Below are positions 36,857 through 45,852 of a DNA stretch of 64,000 nucleotides, piece by piece. The stretch spans positions 2,232,001 through 2,296,000 of the forward strand of contig NC_008786.1 in assembly GCF_000015565.1 (NCBI RefSeq), written 5' to 3'. This stretch comes from Verminephrobacter eiseniae EF01-2. GTDB lineage: Bacteria > Pseudomonadota > Gammaproteobacteria > Burkholderiales > Burkholderiaceae_C. The translations under genes were made by a program, and so were the position numbers. The notes beneath the pieces are model-generated. The model was not told the DNA's origin. It worked only from the letters and a program-made list of their open reading frames with translations, and ran no database searches. Position 1 is the stretch's first letter. Each line of letters begins with the position of its first letter.

Positions 36857-37783
36857 ATGACGATAGCCATTGCTGCAAGTGGATCCCGGGCAGGAGCGGC
36901 CGTGCGCGATGCGGTGCTGGGCGCCGAGCTGCTTGGCCGTGGCGCGATTGGCGGATTTGCGGTTCTGGCGCTGCTCAGTGGCGATGGCCAACTCCACCAC
37001 TGCATGACCCAGCGCGGCGGCGCCTCCTGTCTGGACATGCCCGATGCCTGGCTCGCCGCTCCCACGGCTGCCGCCATCTCGAGTGGCCCCGACCGGCCCG
37101 AGCCGCTCGTTCAATTTCTGCCGGGCGCAGCCGGCATCGGCTTGGTGACGGGCCATCGGCACCCGAGCCGTCCGGGCCGGGATGGCGCGGCGCTGAATGC
37201 GGCGGTGCTCGCGTTGCTTGGGCAGGGTGCGGCGCCGCAGCCTGCCGTTGCATCGGTGCTCGCAGCCAACGCCGAAGCCGATGCGGGCCTGATTGCGATC
37301 GATGCCCAAGGCGTCCTCGGCTGGGGCAACAGCGAGCGTGTGCTGCGCCGCAGCGACCTGGGGCAGTTCCAGCGTGATGACGGCTCGGCGCGCGTGGCCA
37401 TCTTGCACAACTCCATCTTTTCCTGCGCTCCGCTTGCCGAGCAGGTCGGGGCCTTGGCCTGGGCGCAATTGACGGGGCTTGCCGGCCCCATCGGATGGGT
37501 CCGTCTGGCTGCGGCAGTGCCGCGTCGCATCGCGCATCGGGATCGCGTCCACATCGACCCGTCCGACGCGATCACGGCCATCGACAGCGCCAACCCTTAT
37601 GTGCCAACGAACCTGCACCGTGCCACGGTGGCATATCTGGGCAGCGAAGTGTGGCGGCACGGTGTTTGCGTTGGCCGTGTCATGACGGAGCTGGTTGCTG
37701 ACGTGGCCGATGGCATGGTGATGCCGTTCGGCGATGCGGCGCACGATGCCTTTCTCATGAGGACGGATCATGTCGCGTCGTGA
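36857..37783 (+). CDS. DUF6963-like protein of unknown function
   Basis: A 308-residue protein starting at ATG 36857, 8 nt after AAGGA; a second ATG three codons earlier overlaps that site. The sequence opens MTIAIAASGSRAGAAVRDAVLGAELLGRGAIGGF and has several Gly/Ala-rich strands but no known catalytic motif or membrane segment. From memory it resembles DUF6963 proteins, which accompany TPP enzymes and amidohydrolases in amino-acid clusters; I am not certain of that name. Its end overlaps the TetR gene by 14 nt, so it belongs to the same operon. Confidence 0.75.
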   Translation: MTIAIAASGSRAGAAVRDAVLGAELLGRGAIGGFAVLALLSGDGQLHHCMTQRGGASCLDMPDAWLAAPTAAAISSGPDRPEPLVQFLPGAAGIGLVTGHRHPSRPGRDGAALNAAVLALLGQGAAPQPAVASVLAANAEADAGLIAIDAQGVLGWGNSERVLRRSDLGQFQRDDGSARVAILHNSIFSCAPLAEQVGALAWAQLTGLAGPIGWVRLAAAVPRRIAHRDRVHIDPSDAITAIDSANPYVPTNLHRATVAYLGSEVWRHGVCVGRVMTELVADVADGMVMPFGDAAHDAFLMRTDHVAS

Positions 37784-38429
37784 GCAGACCGAAGCGCGGA
37801 TTCTCCAGGCGCTGGGCGAGCAGATCCGCGCAACCGGCATGGCTGGCGTTGGCATCAATGCCGTGGCCAAGCGCGCCAAGGTCAGCAAGGAACTGATCTA
37901 TCGATACTTCGAAGGCTTTCCCGGACTGATGTCTGCATGGATGCAAAAGCAGGATTTCTGGTCCAGTCACCCTGACCTGCTCGGGGACGACGAGTCGAGC
38001 CAACGCCCGCCGGTCGATCTCATCCTTTCGATGTTGCACGCGCAGATCGGTGCGCTTGCCGGGAACGAGACGTTGATGGAAGTGCGGCGCTGGGAGCTCA
38101 TCGAACGCAACGAGGTGACGGCGCACCTGGCCGAGCGCCGCGAGCGCGCTGCGCGCTCCTTCGTCGACCGGGTCGATGGCTTGACGGATGAGGCCGATGT
38201 CCCGGCGATGATAAGCATCATGCTCGCCGGGGTGCTCTATCTGATGTTGCGCTCAAAGACGGAGGGCCAATTTCTTGGCGTTCCATTGCGCACCAACGAA
38301 GGCTGGGCCCGTTTCTACGCTGCCATCGAACACCTTGCCCGGGCGTTTCCCGAGGACTTGCAGCGCGAGTCGCTGGCGACGCTCGAAGCGTTGCGCAAGC
38401 CGGCATGCGACAAGAAAGACGCAGCATGA
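37770..38429 (+). CDS. TetR-family transcriptional regulator
   Basis: A 219-residue protein with the TetR DNA-binding domain at its N-terminus: ILQALGEQIRATGMAGVGINAVAKRAKVSKELIYRYFEGFPGLMSAW. The C-terminal ligand domain is all-helical and not assignable. The gene overlaps its upstream neighbour by 14 nt, and its TGA overlaps the ATG of the TPP-enzyme remnant. It likely controls its own operon through the dyad at 36747-36762. Confidence 0.9.
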   Translation: MSRREQTEARILQALGEQIRATGMAGVGINAVAKRAKVSKELIYRYFEGFPGLMSAWMQKQDFWSSHPDLLGDDESSQRPPVDLILSMLHAQIGALAGNETLMEVRRWELIERNEVTAHLAERRERAARSFVDRVDGLTDEADVPAMISIMLAGVLYLMLRSKTEGQFLGVPLRTNEGWARFYAAIEHLARAFPEDLQRESLATLEALRKPACDKKDAA

Positions 38430-38929
38430 AGCGCGCCGCCGACAGGTTGATCGAGACCCTGGTGTCGCGTCACCGATCATCTGTCGGTCCGCGCTGGCCA
38501 TCGAAGCGCATCGCGGCGTTGCATCGCTTGCCAATACGCTCGGTATTGGCTGCGCGATGCGCCTTGCGCTGCGCTCCGATGGCTGCGCGCAGCCTACGAC
38601 ATCTGATCGGTGACGCGACACTAGTTCGACACGGCGTCGAGCGGATCTTCCATGTCCCCGGTGAAAGCTGTCTCAGCGTGCTGGATGGCTTGGCTGATGG
38701 TTCGCCGCCTGTAACGGCGGACATGTCTGCCGCGACCTGTCGCCATGAAAGCGCTGCTGGCGTCCTGGCGCTCGCCGATGCGTGTCTGACCGAAGGCGCG
38801 CTGCGCCAGGCACTGGCCTGTGGCCGGGCGGCCGTGCTTGCGGTGCGCGCGCGTCTGGAACATGTTTCGGCCGCAGCCACCATGGACGAACTGCGGCTTC
38901 GCCGGCCCCCGGTGCCGCAAGAGGCTTGA
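38426..38929 (+). pseudogene. Thiamine-pyrophosphate enzyme gene: element insertion plus large internal deletion
   Basis: The frame opens MKRAADRLIETL, is interrupted by copy C of the palindromic element, resumes VRHGVERIFHVPGESCLSVLDGL and reaches TCRHESAAG. That is the start of the TPP-binding (acetolactate-synthase-like) fold, including the Glu that activates TPP. It then jumps directly to ALRQALACGRAAVLAVRA and EHVSAAATMDELR, which is the C-terminal end of the family. About 400 residues are missing, so no activity is possible. Remarkably, the frame remains open through element and deletion alike, giving a 167-residue reading frame. Confidence 0.82.
38459..38624 (+). mobile_element. Palindromic MITE-like element, copy C
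   Basis: The core 38463-38620 (158 bp) is bordered by CTGG on the left and CTAG on the right. Core plus four border bases is 162 bp, or 54 codons, so it inserts in frame between the Leu and Val codons of ETL-VRHGVER in the TPP-enzyme gene. Removing it restores a continuous family sequence, which confirms the exact borders. Confidence 0.9.
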
Positions 38930-38941
38930 GGGCCTGAGCGT

Positions 38942-40192
38942 ATGCACATCGTCGTGATTGGCGCCGGCATCATCGGCATGACCACCGCCTACGCTCTTCG
39001 GCGCGACGGCCACAAGGTCAGTGTGCTCGATGCGCGCTGTGGCCCCGGGCGCCTGACCAGCAAGGCCAATGGCGCGCAGCTCAGCTACAGCTACGTGGCG
39101 CCGCTTGCAGAGCCGGCGGTGTTGCCCAGGCTGCTGTCGTGGCTGGTGCGCAAAGACTCGCCGCTGCGCCTGCGTCTGCGCGCCGATCCGGCGCAATGGC
39201 GCTGGGGCTTGCGCTTTCTTGCGGCCTGCACCCGCACCTGCAGCCAGAAAAGTACCGGGGAACTGCTGGCCCTGGGCACGCGCAGCCGGGAGCGTATGCA
39301 CCTGCTGGTCGCCCAAGAGCGCCTGGCCTTCCATTTCGCATCCAGCGGCAAGCTGCTGATCTACCAGGACCCGCAAGCGTACCGGGCCGCCTTGGTGCAA
39401 TTGGCCTACCTGGCGACGCTGGGCTGCCAACAGCACGCGCTGGACCGCGCGGCTTGCCTGAAGCACGAGCCTGCCCTGGCGGACATCGGAGCGCGCATCG
39501 CCGGCGGCATCTTCACGCCCACCGAGGATGTCGGCGATTGCCTTGCGCTGTGCCGCGAATTGCAGCGCGTGCTGTCTTCCGAGGCCATGCCGGTGCAGTT
39601 CCATTTCGGCACCGAGGCGCACCGGCTACGGGTCGAAAAGGCCCGGGTCGTTGCGCTGGAGACATCGGCGGGCACGCTGGACGCCGACGCATACGTCATC
39701 GCGAACGGGGTCGGCGCCCAGACGCTGGCCCGCCGGATCGGCATCGATCCGCTCATCTATCCGCTCAAGGGCTATAGCCTGACGTACCAATTGACGGAAC
39801 GCAGCAGTGCGCCGGTCACCAGCATCAGCGATGTCCAGAACAAAGTGGTTTACGCGCGCCTGGGCAACCGTCTGCGTGTGGCGGGCATGGTGGAGATCGG
39901 CGCTCGATCGCTGGACATGGATCCGCAGTCCGTCGCCGCCCTCCGGCAACAGGTTCGGGACTATCTGCCCAGGCTCCACGCCGCAGCAGCGCCCGAGGCG
40001 TGGACGGGGCTGCGCCCGGCGCGTCCCGACGGCAAGCCCCTCATTGGCGCGACGCCCTACGGCAACCTGTGGCTCAACGTAGGCCACGGCGCCCTGGGCT
40101 TCACCCTGGCGGCCGGTAGTGCGGAGTTGCTGGCCGACCGAATCGCCGGCCGGCCGTCGGCACATATACCGGCAGAAATGTTCACTTTGTAG
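38942..40192 (+). CDS. FAD-dependent D-amino-acid dehydrogenase-like protein (DadA type)
   Basis: A 416-residue flavoprotein of the DAO family. The N-terminal dinucleotide motif is VVIGAGIIGMTTAYALRRDG, followed by the DadA-like SKANGAQLSYSYVAPLAEP. The C-terminal FAD contact is TGLRPARPDGKPLIG with NLWLNVGHGALGFTLA. It would oxidise a D-amino acid to the 2-oxo acid, passing electrons to the respiratory chain. It is intact, lying between the broken TPP gene and a peptide transporter. This suits a pathway in which an imported N-acyl or peptidyl D-amino acid is hydrolysed and then deaminated; the specific substrate is inferred. Confidence 0.88.
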   Translation: MHIVVIGAGIIGMTTAYALRRDGHKVSVLDARCGPGRLTSKANGAQLSYSYVAPLAEPAVLPRLLSWLVRKDSPLRLRLRADPAQWRWGLRFLAACTRTCSQKSTGELLALGTRSRERMHLLVAQERLAFHFASSGKLLIYQDPQAYRAALVQLAYLATLGCQQHALDRAACLKHEPALADIGARIAGGIFTPTEDVGDCLALCRELQRVLSSEAMPVQFHFGTEAHRLRVEKARVVALETSAGTLDADAYVIANGVGAQTLARRIGIDPLIYPLKGYSLTYQLTERSSAPVTSISDVQNKVVYARLGNRLRVAGMVEIGARSLDMDPQSVAALRQQVRDYLPRLHAAAAPEAWTGLRPARPDGKPLIGATPYGNLWLNVGHGALGFTLAAGSAELLADRIAGRPSAHIPAEMFTL

Positions 40193-40261
40193 CCAAGGCG
40201 GTCCAAGGGCAGATGTCCCGAGGCCACGTTCATCCACCACACCACGGTATCCACGAACGCC

Positions 40262-41845
40262 ATGAAACCCATCTGCTTTTCCCGCACCCTGCGGACATTC
40301 GCGTTGTCGGCCGCGCTGGCGGCTCCGGTGCTCTGGGCGCAGGCCCAGACGCTCACTGTCGTGATGCAAGGCGGCTTGCGGGTGATGGATCCGATCACCA
40401 GCACCGCGTTTTTGACGCGGGACCACGGCTACATGATCTACGACACGCTGCTCGGCACAGACGCCCACTTCAAGATACAGCCGCAGATGGCCGACTGGAA
40501 GGCGTCCGCAGATGGCCTGCGCTACCGCTTCACCCTGCGCAGCGGACTCAAATGGCACGATGGGGCGCCCGTGACCAGCGCCGATTGCATCGCGTCGATC
40601 AAGCGCTGGGCCGAGGTCGATTCGAGCGGCCAGGTGCTGCTGCCGATGATCGACAGCATCGAGGCTGTCGACGACAAGGTATTCGAGGTGGTGCTGAAAG
40701 AGCGCACCACGCTGTTGCTCGAGGGCCTGGCCAAGCTCAGTTCGCGCCCGGCCTTCATGATGCCCAAACGCATCGCCGCCACTGCCGCCGCCACGCCGTT
40801 GACCGAATACATCGGTTCGGGCCCGTTCCGTCTGGTCCGGGCGGAATTCAAGCCCGGCCTGAAGGTGGTGTACGAGAAGAACAAGGACTATGTGGCGCGC
40901 AGCGAGCCGGCAAGCTGGACTGCGGGCGCGAAGCTCGTGGGCGTCGAGCGGGTCGAATGGATCGCCATGCCCGATGCGATGACCTCGATCAATGCGCTGA
41001 AAAATGGCGAGGTGGACTTCATCCAGCAGGTTCCCTATGACCTGGTGCCGATGCTGGAGCATCAGAAAAACGTGACGGTGCAGGTGCTCGACAAGCTCGG
41101 ATCGTGGACTTACTTCCGCTTCAATCATCTTCATCCGCCGTTCGACAACAAGCTCGTGCGCCAGGCCGCCATGGCTGCGGTGGGCCAGGAGGACGTGCTC
41201 AAGGCGCTCGTGGGCAACCCGAAGTTCTACCGGACATGCGCCGCAGTGTTTGGTTGCGGCCATCCGAACGGCAGCAGCTACGGCGCCGAATGGGTGATCC
41301 CCTCGGACATCGACAAGGCCAAGGCCCTTTTGAAAGAGGGCCGCTACGACGGCATGGCGATCGTAGTGCTGCAACCGACGGATGTTGCCATCGTGGCGGC
41401 CCAGCCGATCGTGATTGGCGCGGCCTTGCGCAAGGCGGGCTTCAAGGTCCAGATGAAGACCATGGACTGGCAAACCGTGGTGACGCAGCAGGGCAATCAG
41501 AAATCGCCGCAGGAGGGCGGCTGGAACATCTTCGCCACCGCCGGCCTGTTGGCCACGAGCGGCGATCCAATGACCAACACGACCGTAGGATCGAACGGCA
41601 GGAAAGCCTGGGCCGGCTGGCCCGACGTTCCGGCGATCGAGGTTTTGCGGCAGCGCTACGTTCGCTCCACCGACCTGGCCGAACGCCAATCCATTGCTGT
41701 GGAACTCCAGAAACTGGTGATCGACAACGGCGTGGTCGCGCCACTGGGCCAGTTTCTGATTCCAGCGGCATACAGCACGGCGATCAGCGGCGTGCTGGAG
41801 TCTCCGGTGACTGTGTTTTGGAACATCAAGAAATCTGCCAAATGA
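40262..41845 (+). CDS. Peptide/nickel-type ABC transporter, binding protein (family 5)
   Basis: A 527-residue periplasmic protein with a signal peptide (MKPICFSRTLRTFALSAALA, cleavage near AQA-QT). The family-5 features are MDPITSTAFLTRDHGYMIYDTLLG, the RFTLRSGLKWHDGAPVTSADC stretch, and GSGPFRLVRAEFKPG. It binds oligopeptides or similar solutes. It is followed 1 nt later by the first permease gene. Full length (520-540 is normal), with no sign of damage. Confidence 0.9.
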   Translation: MKPICFSRTLRTFALSAALAAPVLWAQAQTLTVVMQGGLRVMDPITSTAFLTRDHGYMIYDTLLGTDAHFKIQPQMADWKASADGLRYRFTLRSGLKWHDGAPVTSADCIASIKRWAEVDSSGQVLLPMIDSIEAVDDKVFEVVLKERTTLLLEGLAKLSSRPAFMMPKRIAATAAATPLTEYIGSGPFRLVRAEFKPGLKVVYEKNKDYVARSEPASWTAGAKLVGVERVEWIAMPDAMTSINALKNGEVDFIQQVPYDLVPMLEHQKNVTVQVLDKLGSWTYFRFNHLHPPFDNKLVRQAAMAAVGQEDVLKALVGNPKFYRTCAAVFGCGHPNGSSYGAEWVIPSDIDKAKALLKEGRYDGMAIVVLQPTDVAIVAAQPIVIGAALRKAGFKVQMKTMDWQTVVTQQGNQKSPQEGGWNIFATAGLLATSGDPMTNTTVGSNGRKAWAGWPDVPAIEVLRQRYVRSTDLAERQSIAVELQKLVIDNGVVAPLGQFLIPAAYSTAISGVLESPVTVFWNIKKSAK

Positions 41846-41846
41846 C

Positions 41847-42794
41847 ATGGGCACGCTAAGCTACATCGGGCGCCGGTTGCTGGCAACGCTGCCGGTGATG
41901 CTCATGGTGGCCGTCGTGGTGTTCGCCATGCTGCGGCTCACGCCGGGCGATCCGGCGGCCATTTTGGCCGGCGACGATGCCACCGGGGCCCAGCTCGAAA
42001 AAGTCCGCCAGACCATGGGGCTGGACAAATCCATTCCGGCCCAGTTCGCGTCCTGGATGGGGCAGTTGATGCGCGGCGATCTCGGCGTGTCCCTGCTGTC
42101 GGGCACGCCGGTGCGGCAAATGATCGGCATCCGCATGGGGCCGACCCTGGCGCTGGCGCTGTGCACCATTGCGCTGACCATCATGGTGGCGCTTCCACTG
42201 GGGGTGATCGCCGCGTCGCAGCGTGGAAGGTGGCTCGACCGGCTGGTCATGACCCTGTCGGCGCTGGGCTTTTCGGTGCCCACCTTCGTTGTCGCTTATC
42301 TGCTGATTTATCTGTTCTCGATGAAGATGGGCTGGTTTCCCGTGCAGGGCTACAAGCCGCTGGCCGAAGGCATCTGGCCGTTCGCGCAGCGCCTGGTGCT
42401 GCCGGCGCTGGCGCTGAGCGGCATTTATATCGCGCTGGTGGCCCGCATCACGCGCAGCAGCATCCTCGAAGTGATGGGCGAGGACTTCATCCGCACCGTC
42501 CGGGCCAAGGGCGCGAAAGACAGCACGATCTTGCTGCGCCACGCCTTACGCAATGCGGCGGTGTCGATCGTCACGATCATCGGCATAGGGGTCGCCTCGC
42601 TGATCACCGGCGTAGTGGTGACGGAGTCGGTGTTCAATCTGCCCGGGCTCGGCCGCCTGGTCGTCGAGGCGGTGCTGGCGCGCGACTACCCCGTGATTCA
42701 AGGCTTGATCCTGCTGTTTTCCTTCAGCTACATCCTGATCAACCTGCTCGTCGATGTGCTCTACACCGTGTTGGATCCCCGCATCCGATATTGA
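41847..42794 (+). CDS. Peptide-type ABC transporter permease (DppB-like)
   Basis: A 315-residue membrane protein with six predicted membrane segments. It starts MGTLSYIGRRLLATLPVMLMVAVVVFAMLRLTPGDPA, the standard DppB opening. The coupling loop reads VRAKGAKDSTILLRHALRNAAVSIVTIIG and the end LVDVLYTVLDPRIRY. It forms the channel with the next gene product. Confidence 0.92.
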   Translation: MGTLSYIGRRLLATLPVMLMVAVVVFAMLRLTPGDPAAILAGDDATGAQLEKVRQTMGLDKSIPAQFASWMGQLMRGDLGVSLLSGTPVRQMIGIRMGPTLALALCTIALTIMVALPLGVIAASQRGRWLDRLVMTLSALGFSVPTFVVAYLLIYLFSMKMGWFPVQGYKPLAEGIWPFAQRLVLPALALSGIYIALVARITRSSILEVMGEDFIRTVRAKGAKDSTILLRHALRNAAVSIVTIIGIGVASLITGVVVTESVFNLPGLGRLVVEAVLARDYPVIQGLILLFSFSYILINLLVDVLYTVLDPRIRY

Positions 42795-42801
42795 GGACTG
42801 C

Positions 42802-43698
42802 ATGAAAACGGATTTCTTCAATCTCCCGATGCCGGCGACCGCGCCGAACACGGCGCCGTCACCCAAAGGCCCGGGGCAGTTCAGGGCGCAACTGACCCGC
42901 GGACCGGCGGCGGTCGCCTTGGCGATTTTTGCCACGGTCGTGCTGCTGGCCCTGTTTGCCCCGCTACTGGGCACGGTGGACCCGGTGGCGATCGATCCGT
43001 CGCAACGGCTGGCACCGATCTCGGCCGACCATTGGCTTGGCACCGATGTTTTCGGGCGTGACACCTATTCGCGTGTGCTGTATGGCGCGCGGGTGTCGCT
43101 GATCATTGGCCTGGGCGCCATGGTTGCGAGCATCGCGCTGGGCCTGGTGATCGGGGTGGTGGCGGGCTACTTTCGCGTGGCCGATGCGATCGTGATGCGG
43201 GTCATGGATGGCGTGATGGCCATTCCGGGCATCCTTTTGGCCATCGCGCTGGTCTCGCTGACCGGCAGCACGTTGCTGACGGTGCTGGTGGCGATCACCG
43301 TGCCCGAGGTGCCACGGGTGGTCCGGCTGGTGCGCGGCGTGATTCTGGGCGTGCGCTCGGAGCCGTATGTGGAGGCCGCCATCGCGCTGGGCGCGCGCGC
43401 CCCCCGGTTGCTGTTGCGCCATATGGTGCCGGCCACCGTGGCCCCGCTGATCGTCCAGGGTACGTACATCTTCGCCTCGGCCATCCTGACCGAGGCCACG
43501 CTGAGTTTTCTGGGCGCGGGCCTGCCCTCGGAGACGCCGTCGTGGGGCAACATCACGGCCGATGGCCGGGCCTATTTCCTGCTCTTTCCGGGCCTGATCC
43601 TGTATCCCGGCATCATTTTGGCGTTGACGTTGCTGAGCGTGAACGTTCTTGGCGACATGCTGCGTGACATGCTCGATCCACGCAGCGGAAAGCGGTGA
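42802..43698 (+). CDS. Peptide-type ABC transporter permease (DppC-like)
   Basis: A 298-residue membrane protein starting at ATG 42802 (MKTDFFNLP). A longer frame from 42754 would overlap the upstream gene and is rejected. DppC marks are visible: HWLGTDVFGRDTYSRVLYGARVSL, the coupling loop YVEAAIALGARAPRLLLRHMVP and the end LGDMLRDMLDPR. Its stop overlaps the start of the ATPase gene. Confidence 0.92.
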   Translation: MKTDFFNLPMPATAPNTAPSPKGPGQFRAQLTRGPAAVALAIFATVVLLALFAPLLGTVDPVAIDPSQRLAPISADHWLGTDVFGRDTYSRVLYGARVSLIIGLGAMVASIALGLVIGVVAGYFRVADAIVMRVMDGVMAIPGILLAIALVSLTGSTLLTVLVAITVPEVPRVVRLVRGVILGVRSEPYVEAAIALGARAPRLLLRHMVPATVAPLIVQGTYIFASAILTEATLSFLGAGLPSETPSWGNITADGRAYFLLFPGLILYPGIILALTLLSVNVLGDMLRDMLDPRSGKR

Positions 43699-45359
43699 CC
43701 ATGGGCCATGCCGTACTCGCGATCGAGCAGCTACAGGTCAACGTTGCAGGCCCGGGCGGGCGCGCCATCGTCAAGGGCGTGAGCTTGCAGGTCATGGCGG
43801 GCGAGACCGTCTGCGTGGTGGGGGAGTCGGGTTCGGGAAAGTCCGTCATGGCCTTTTCCGCCATGGGCCTGCTCGCTCCCGACGAACTGCGCTGCGTCGC
43901 CGGGCGCATCCTGCTGGATGGCGAGAACCTCCTCGATGCCAGCCCCGCGCGCCAGCGCGAGCTGCGCGGCACGCAGTTGGCAATGGTGTTCCAGGAGCCG
44001 ATGACGGCGCTCAATCCGGTCGAGAAGATAGGCTGGCAGATCGACGAGGTGCTGCGCCTTCACGGCTGCGCCAGCAAGGCGCATCGGCGCGCGCAGGTGC
44101 TGGAGATGCTGCGCTCGGTGCACATGCCCGATCCGGTGCGGATATATGAGGCCTACCCGCACCAATTGTCCGGCGGCCAGCGCCAACGGGTGGTGATCTC
44201 GATGGCCCTGATTCTCAAGCCCAAGCTGCTGATCGCCGATGAGCCGACCACGGCGCTCGATGTGACGACGCAAAAGCAGATACTGGCACTCGTGCGCGAA
44301 CTCCAGCAGCAGCATGGCACGGCGGTGCTCTTCATCACGCACGATTTCGGCGTCGTTGCCGAGATCGCAAACCGGGTGGTCGTCATGAACCATGGCCAGG
44401 TGGTCGAAACCGGCACGCGCGACGACATCCTGATGCGCCCCGCGACGGCCTACACGCGAACGCTGGTGTCGTCGGTGCCCAGCCTCGTGCCCGAAGCGCG
44501 GCCGCCGAGTCAGGGCGCGATCGTCCTGCAAGCCTCGGGCCTGGGCAAGACCTACAGCCAGAGGCGGTGGTTCGGCCGCGCCCAATGTGTAGCCGCAGCG
44601 CAGGACATCCATTTCACGCTGCGGCGCGGCGAAATTTTGGGCATCGTTGGCGAATCCGGCTGCGGTAAATCGACGGTGGCCCGTTGCATCGTCCGATTGC
44701 AAGAACCCAGTTCGGGCGCTATCCATATCCATGGCGTGGACATCGCCCGAACGCGCGGCCGTGCCCTGCGCGCGCTGCGCCAGCGCGTGCAGATCGTGTT
44801 TCAGGATCCATACCGATCGCTGAATCCGCGTGTGCGCGTGGGCGAGTCGATGATCGAAGGGCTGATCAGCCACGGCATGCCTCGCCCCCAAGCCATGCAC
44901 AGGGCGCGCGCGCTGTGCGCCTCCGTCGGCGTCGATGCCGGGTTGCTGGAGCGTTATCCGCACCAGTTCTCGGGCGGGCAGCGCCAGCGCATCTGCATTG
45001 CGCGCGCGCTTGCGCTGGAGCCGGACATCCTGGTGGCCGACGAAGCCGTCTCGGCGCTCGATGTCTCGGTGCAAGCGCAGGTGCTCGCGCTGCTGCAAGA
45101 CATCCGCCAGCGGACCGGCGTGGCGATTTTGTTCATCACCCATGACCTGCGCGTCGCCGCGCAGATCTGCGACAACATCATGGTCATGCAACACGGCCGA
45201 ACGATCGAGCAGGGGCCGGCCGCGCAGGTGCTGACCGCCCCGAGCCAGCCCTACACCAACGCGCTGATCGAGGCCGCACCCGGGCGTGACTGGGACTTCA
45301 AGAATTTCAGGCCGCTCGCGCGCAGCGCAGTGCGCCAGCGCCACGGGGCGCCATCGTGA
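43695..45359 (+). CDS. Peptide ABC transporter ATPase, fused DppD-DppF type
   Basis: A 554-residue protein carrying two complete ABC modules. Module one (residues about 5-260) has [32 protein letters not shown] and FITHDFGVV. Module two (about 285-545) has [32 protein letters not shown] and FITHDLRVA. In the second Walker B, Ala replaces Pro after the catalytic Glu. Fusion of the two ATPases into one chain is common in this transporter class. The start is the GTG at 43695, coupled to the permease stop (GTGA); ATG 43701 is an alternative. Confidence 0.92.
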   Translation: MTMGHAVLAIEQLQVNVAGPGGRAIVKGVSLQVMAGETVCVVGESGSGKSVMAFSAMGLLAPDELRCVAGRILLDGENLLDASPARQRELRGTQLAMVFQEPMTALNPVEKIGWQIDEVLRLHGCASKAHRRAQVLEMLRSVHMPDPVRIYEAYPHQLSGGQRQRVVISMALILKPKLLIADEPTTALDVTTQKQILALVRELQQQHGTAVLFITHDFGVVAEIANRVVVMNHGQVVETGTRDDILMRPATAYTRTLVSSVPSLVPEARPPSQGAIVLQASGLGKTYSQRRWFGRAQCVAAAQDIHFTLRRGEILGIVGESGCGKSTVARCIVRLQEPSSGAIHIHGVDIARTRGRALRALRQRVQIVFQDPYRSLNPRVRVGESMIEGLISHGMPRPQAMHRARALCASVGVDAGLLERYPHQFSGGQRQRICIARALALEPDILVADEAVSALDVSVQAQVLALLQDIRQRTGVAILFITHDLRVAAQICDNIMVMQHGRTIEQGPAAQVLTAPSQPYTNALIEAAPGRDWDFKNFRPLARSAVRQRHGAPS

Positions 45360-45661
45360 CCCTGCCTGCCTGCGGCATCCTGATCCGCAACGCGGGCATC
45401 GCTGACGGCGCGGGCGCTGCGTGCGTCGATGGCGGCATCGCCATCTGCGGCGCCCGCATGGCGCGCAGCGCAGCGCCATGCGCGCAGCGCGTGCGGCGTG
45501 GAATCGACGCGGCGGGGCTGGTCGTCGCTCGCGCCAGGCGTCATCGACGCCCACACGCATGACGGCTGCATGCCATTGTCTGGCGCAGACATGGGCGGCC
45601 AAGGCCAGCCAGCGCGTGACCCCGTGATCGCCGGCCACTGCGGAATCGCACCCGGGCCTGG
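45356..45661 (+). pseudogene. D-aminoacylase / N-acyl-D-amino-acid deacylase, frameshifted 5' fragment
   Basis: From the GTG at 45356 (overlapping the ATPase stop) the frame reads GILIRNAGIADGAG and then RRGIDAAGLV, the usual amidohydrolase opening. It then loses the frame; a different frame continues APGVIDAHTHDGCMP, with the metal-binding HTH, and later DPVIAGHCGIAP. Several residues between these blocks are missing relative to the family, and everything after residue about 100 is gone, because the sequence abuts copy D of the palindromic element. Family members are about 480 residues. This gene probably supplied the D-amino acid for the nearby dehydrogenase. Confidence 0.78.
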
Positions 45662-45823
45662 TGTCGCGTCACCGATCATCTGTCGGTCTGCGCTGGCCAT
45701 CGAAGCGCATCGCGGCGTTGCATCGCTTGCCAATACGCTCGGTATGGGCTGCGCGATGCGCCTTGCGCTGCGCTCCGATGGCTGCGCGCAGCCTACGACA
45801 TCTGATCCGTGACGCGACACTAG
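45658..45823 (+). mobile_element. Palindromic MITE-like element, copy D
   Basis: The core 45662-45819 (158 bp) is bordered by CTGG on the left and CTAG on the right. The left flank is the deacylase fragment and the right flank is the end of an unrelated binding-protein gene on the opposite strand. The missing rest of the deacylase gene points to deletion or recombination at this copy. Confidence 0.88.
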
Positions 45824-45852
45824 TGTGCCGCCGCGCTGCCGGCAGCAGCCGC

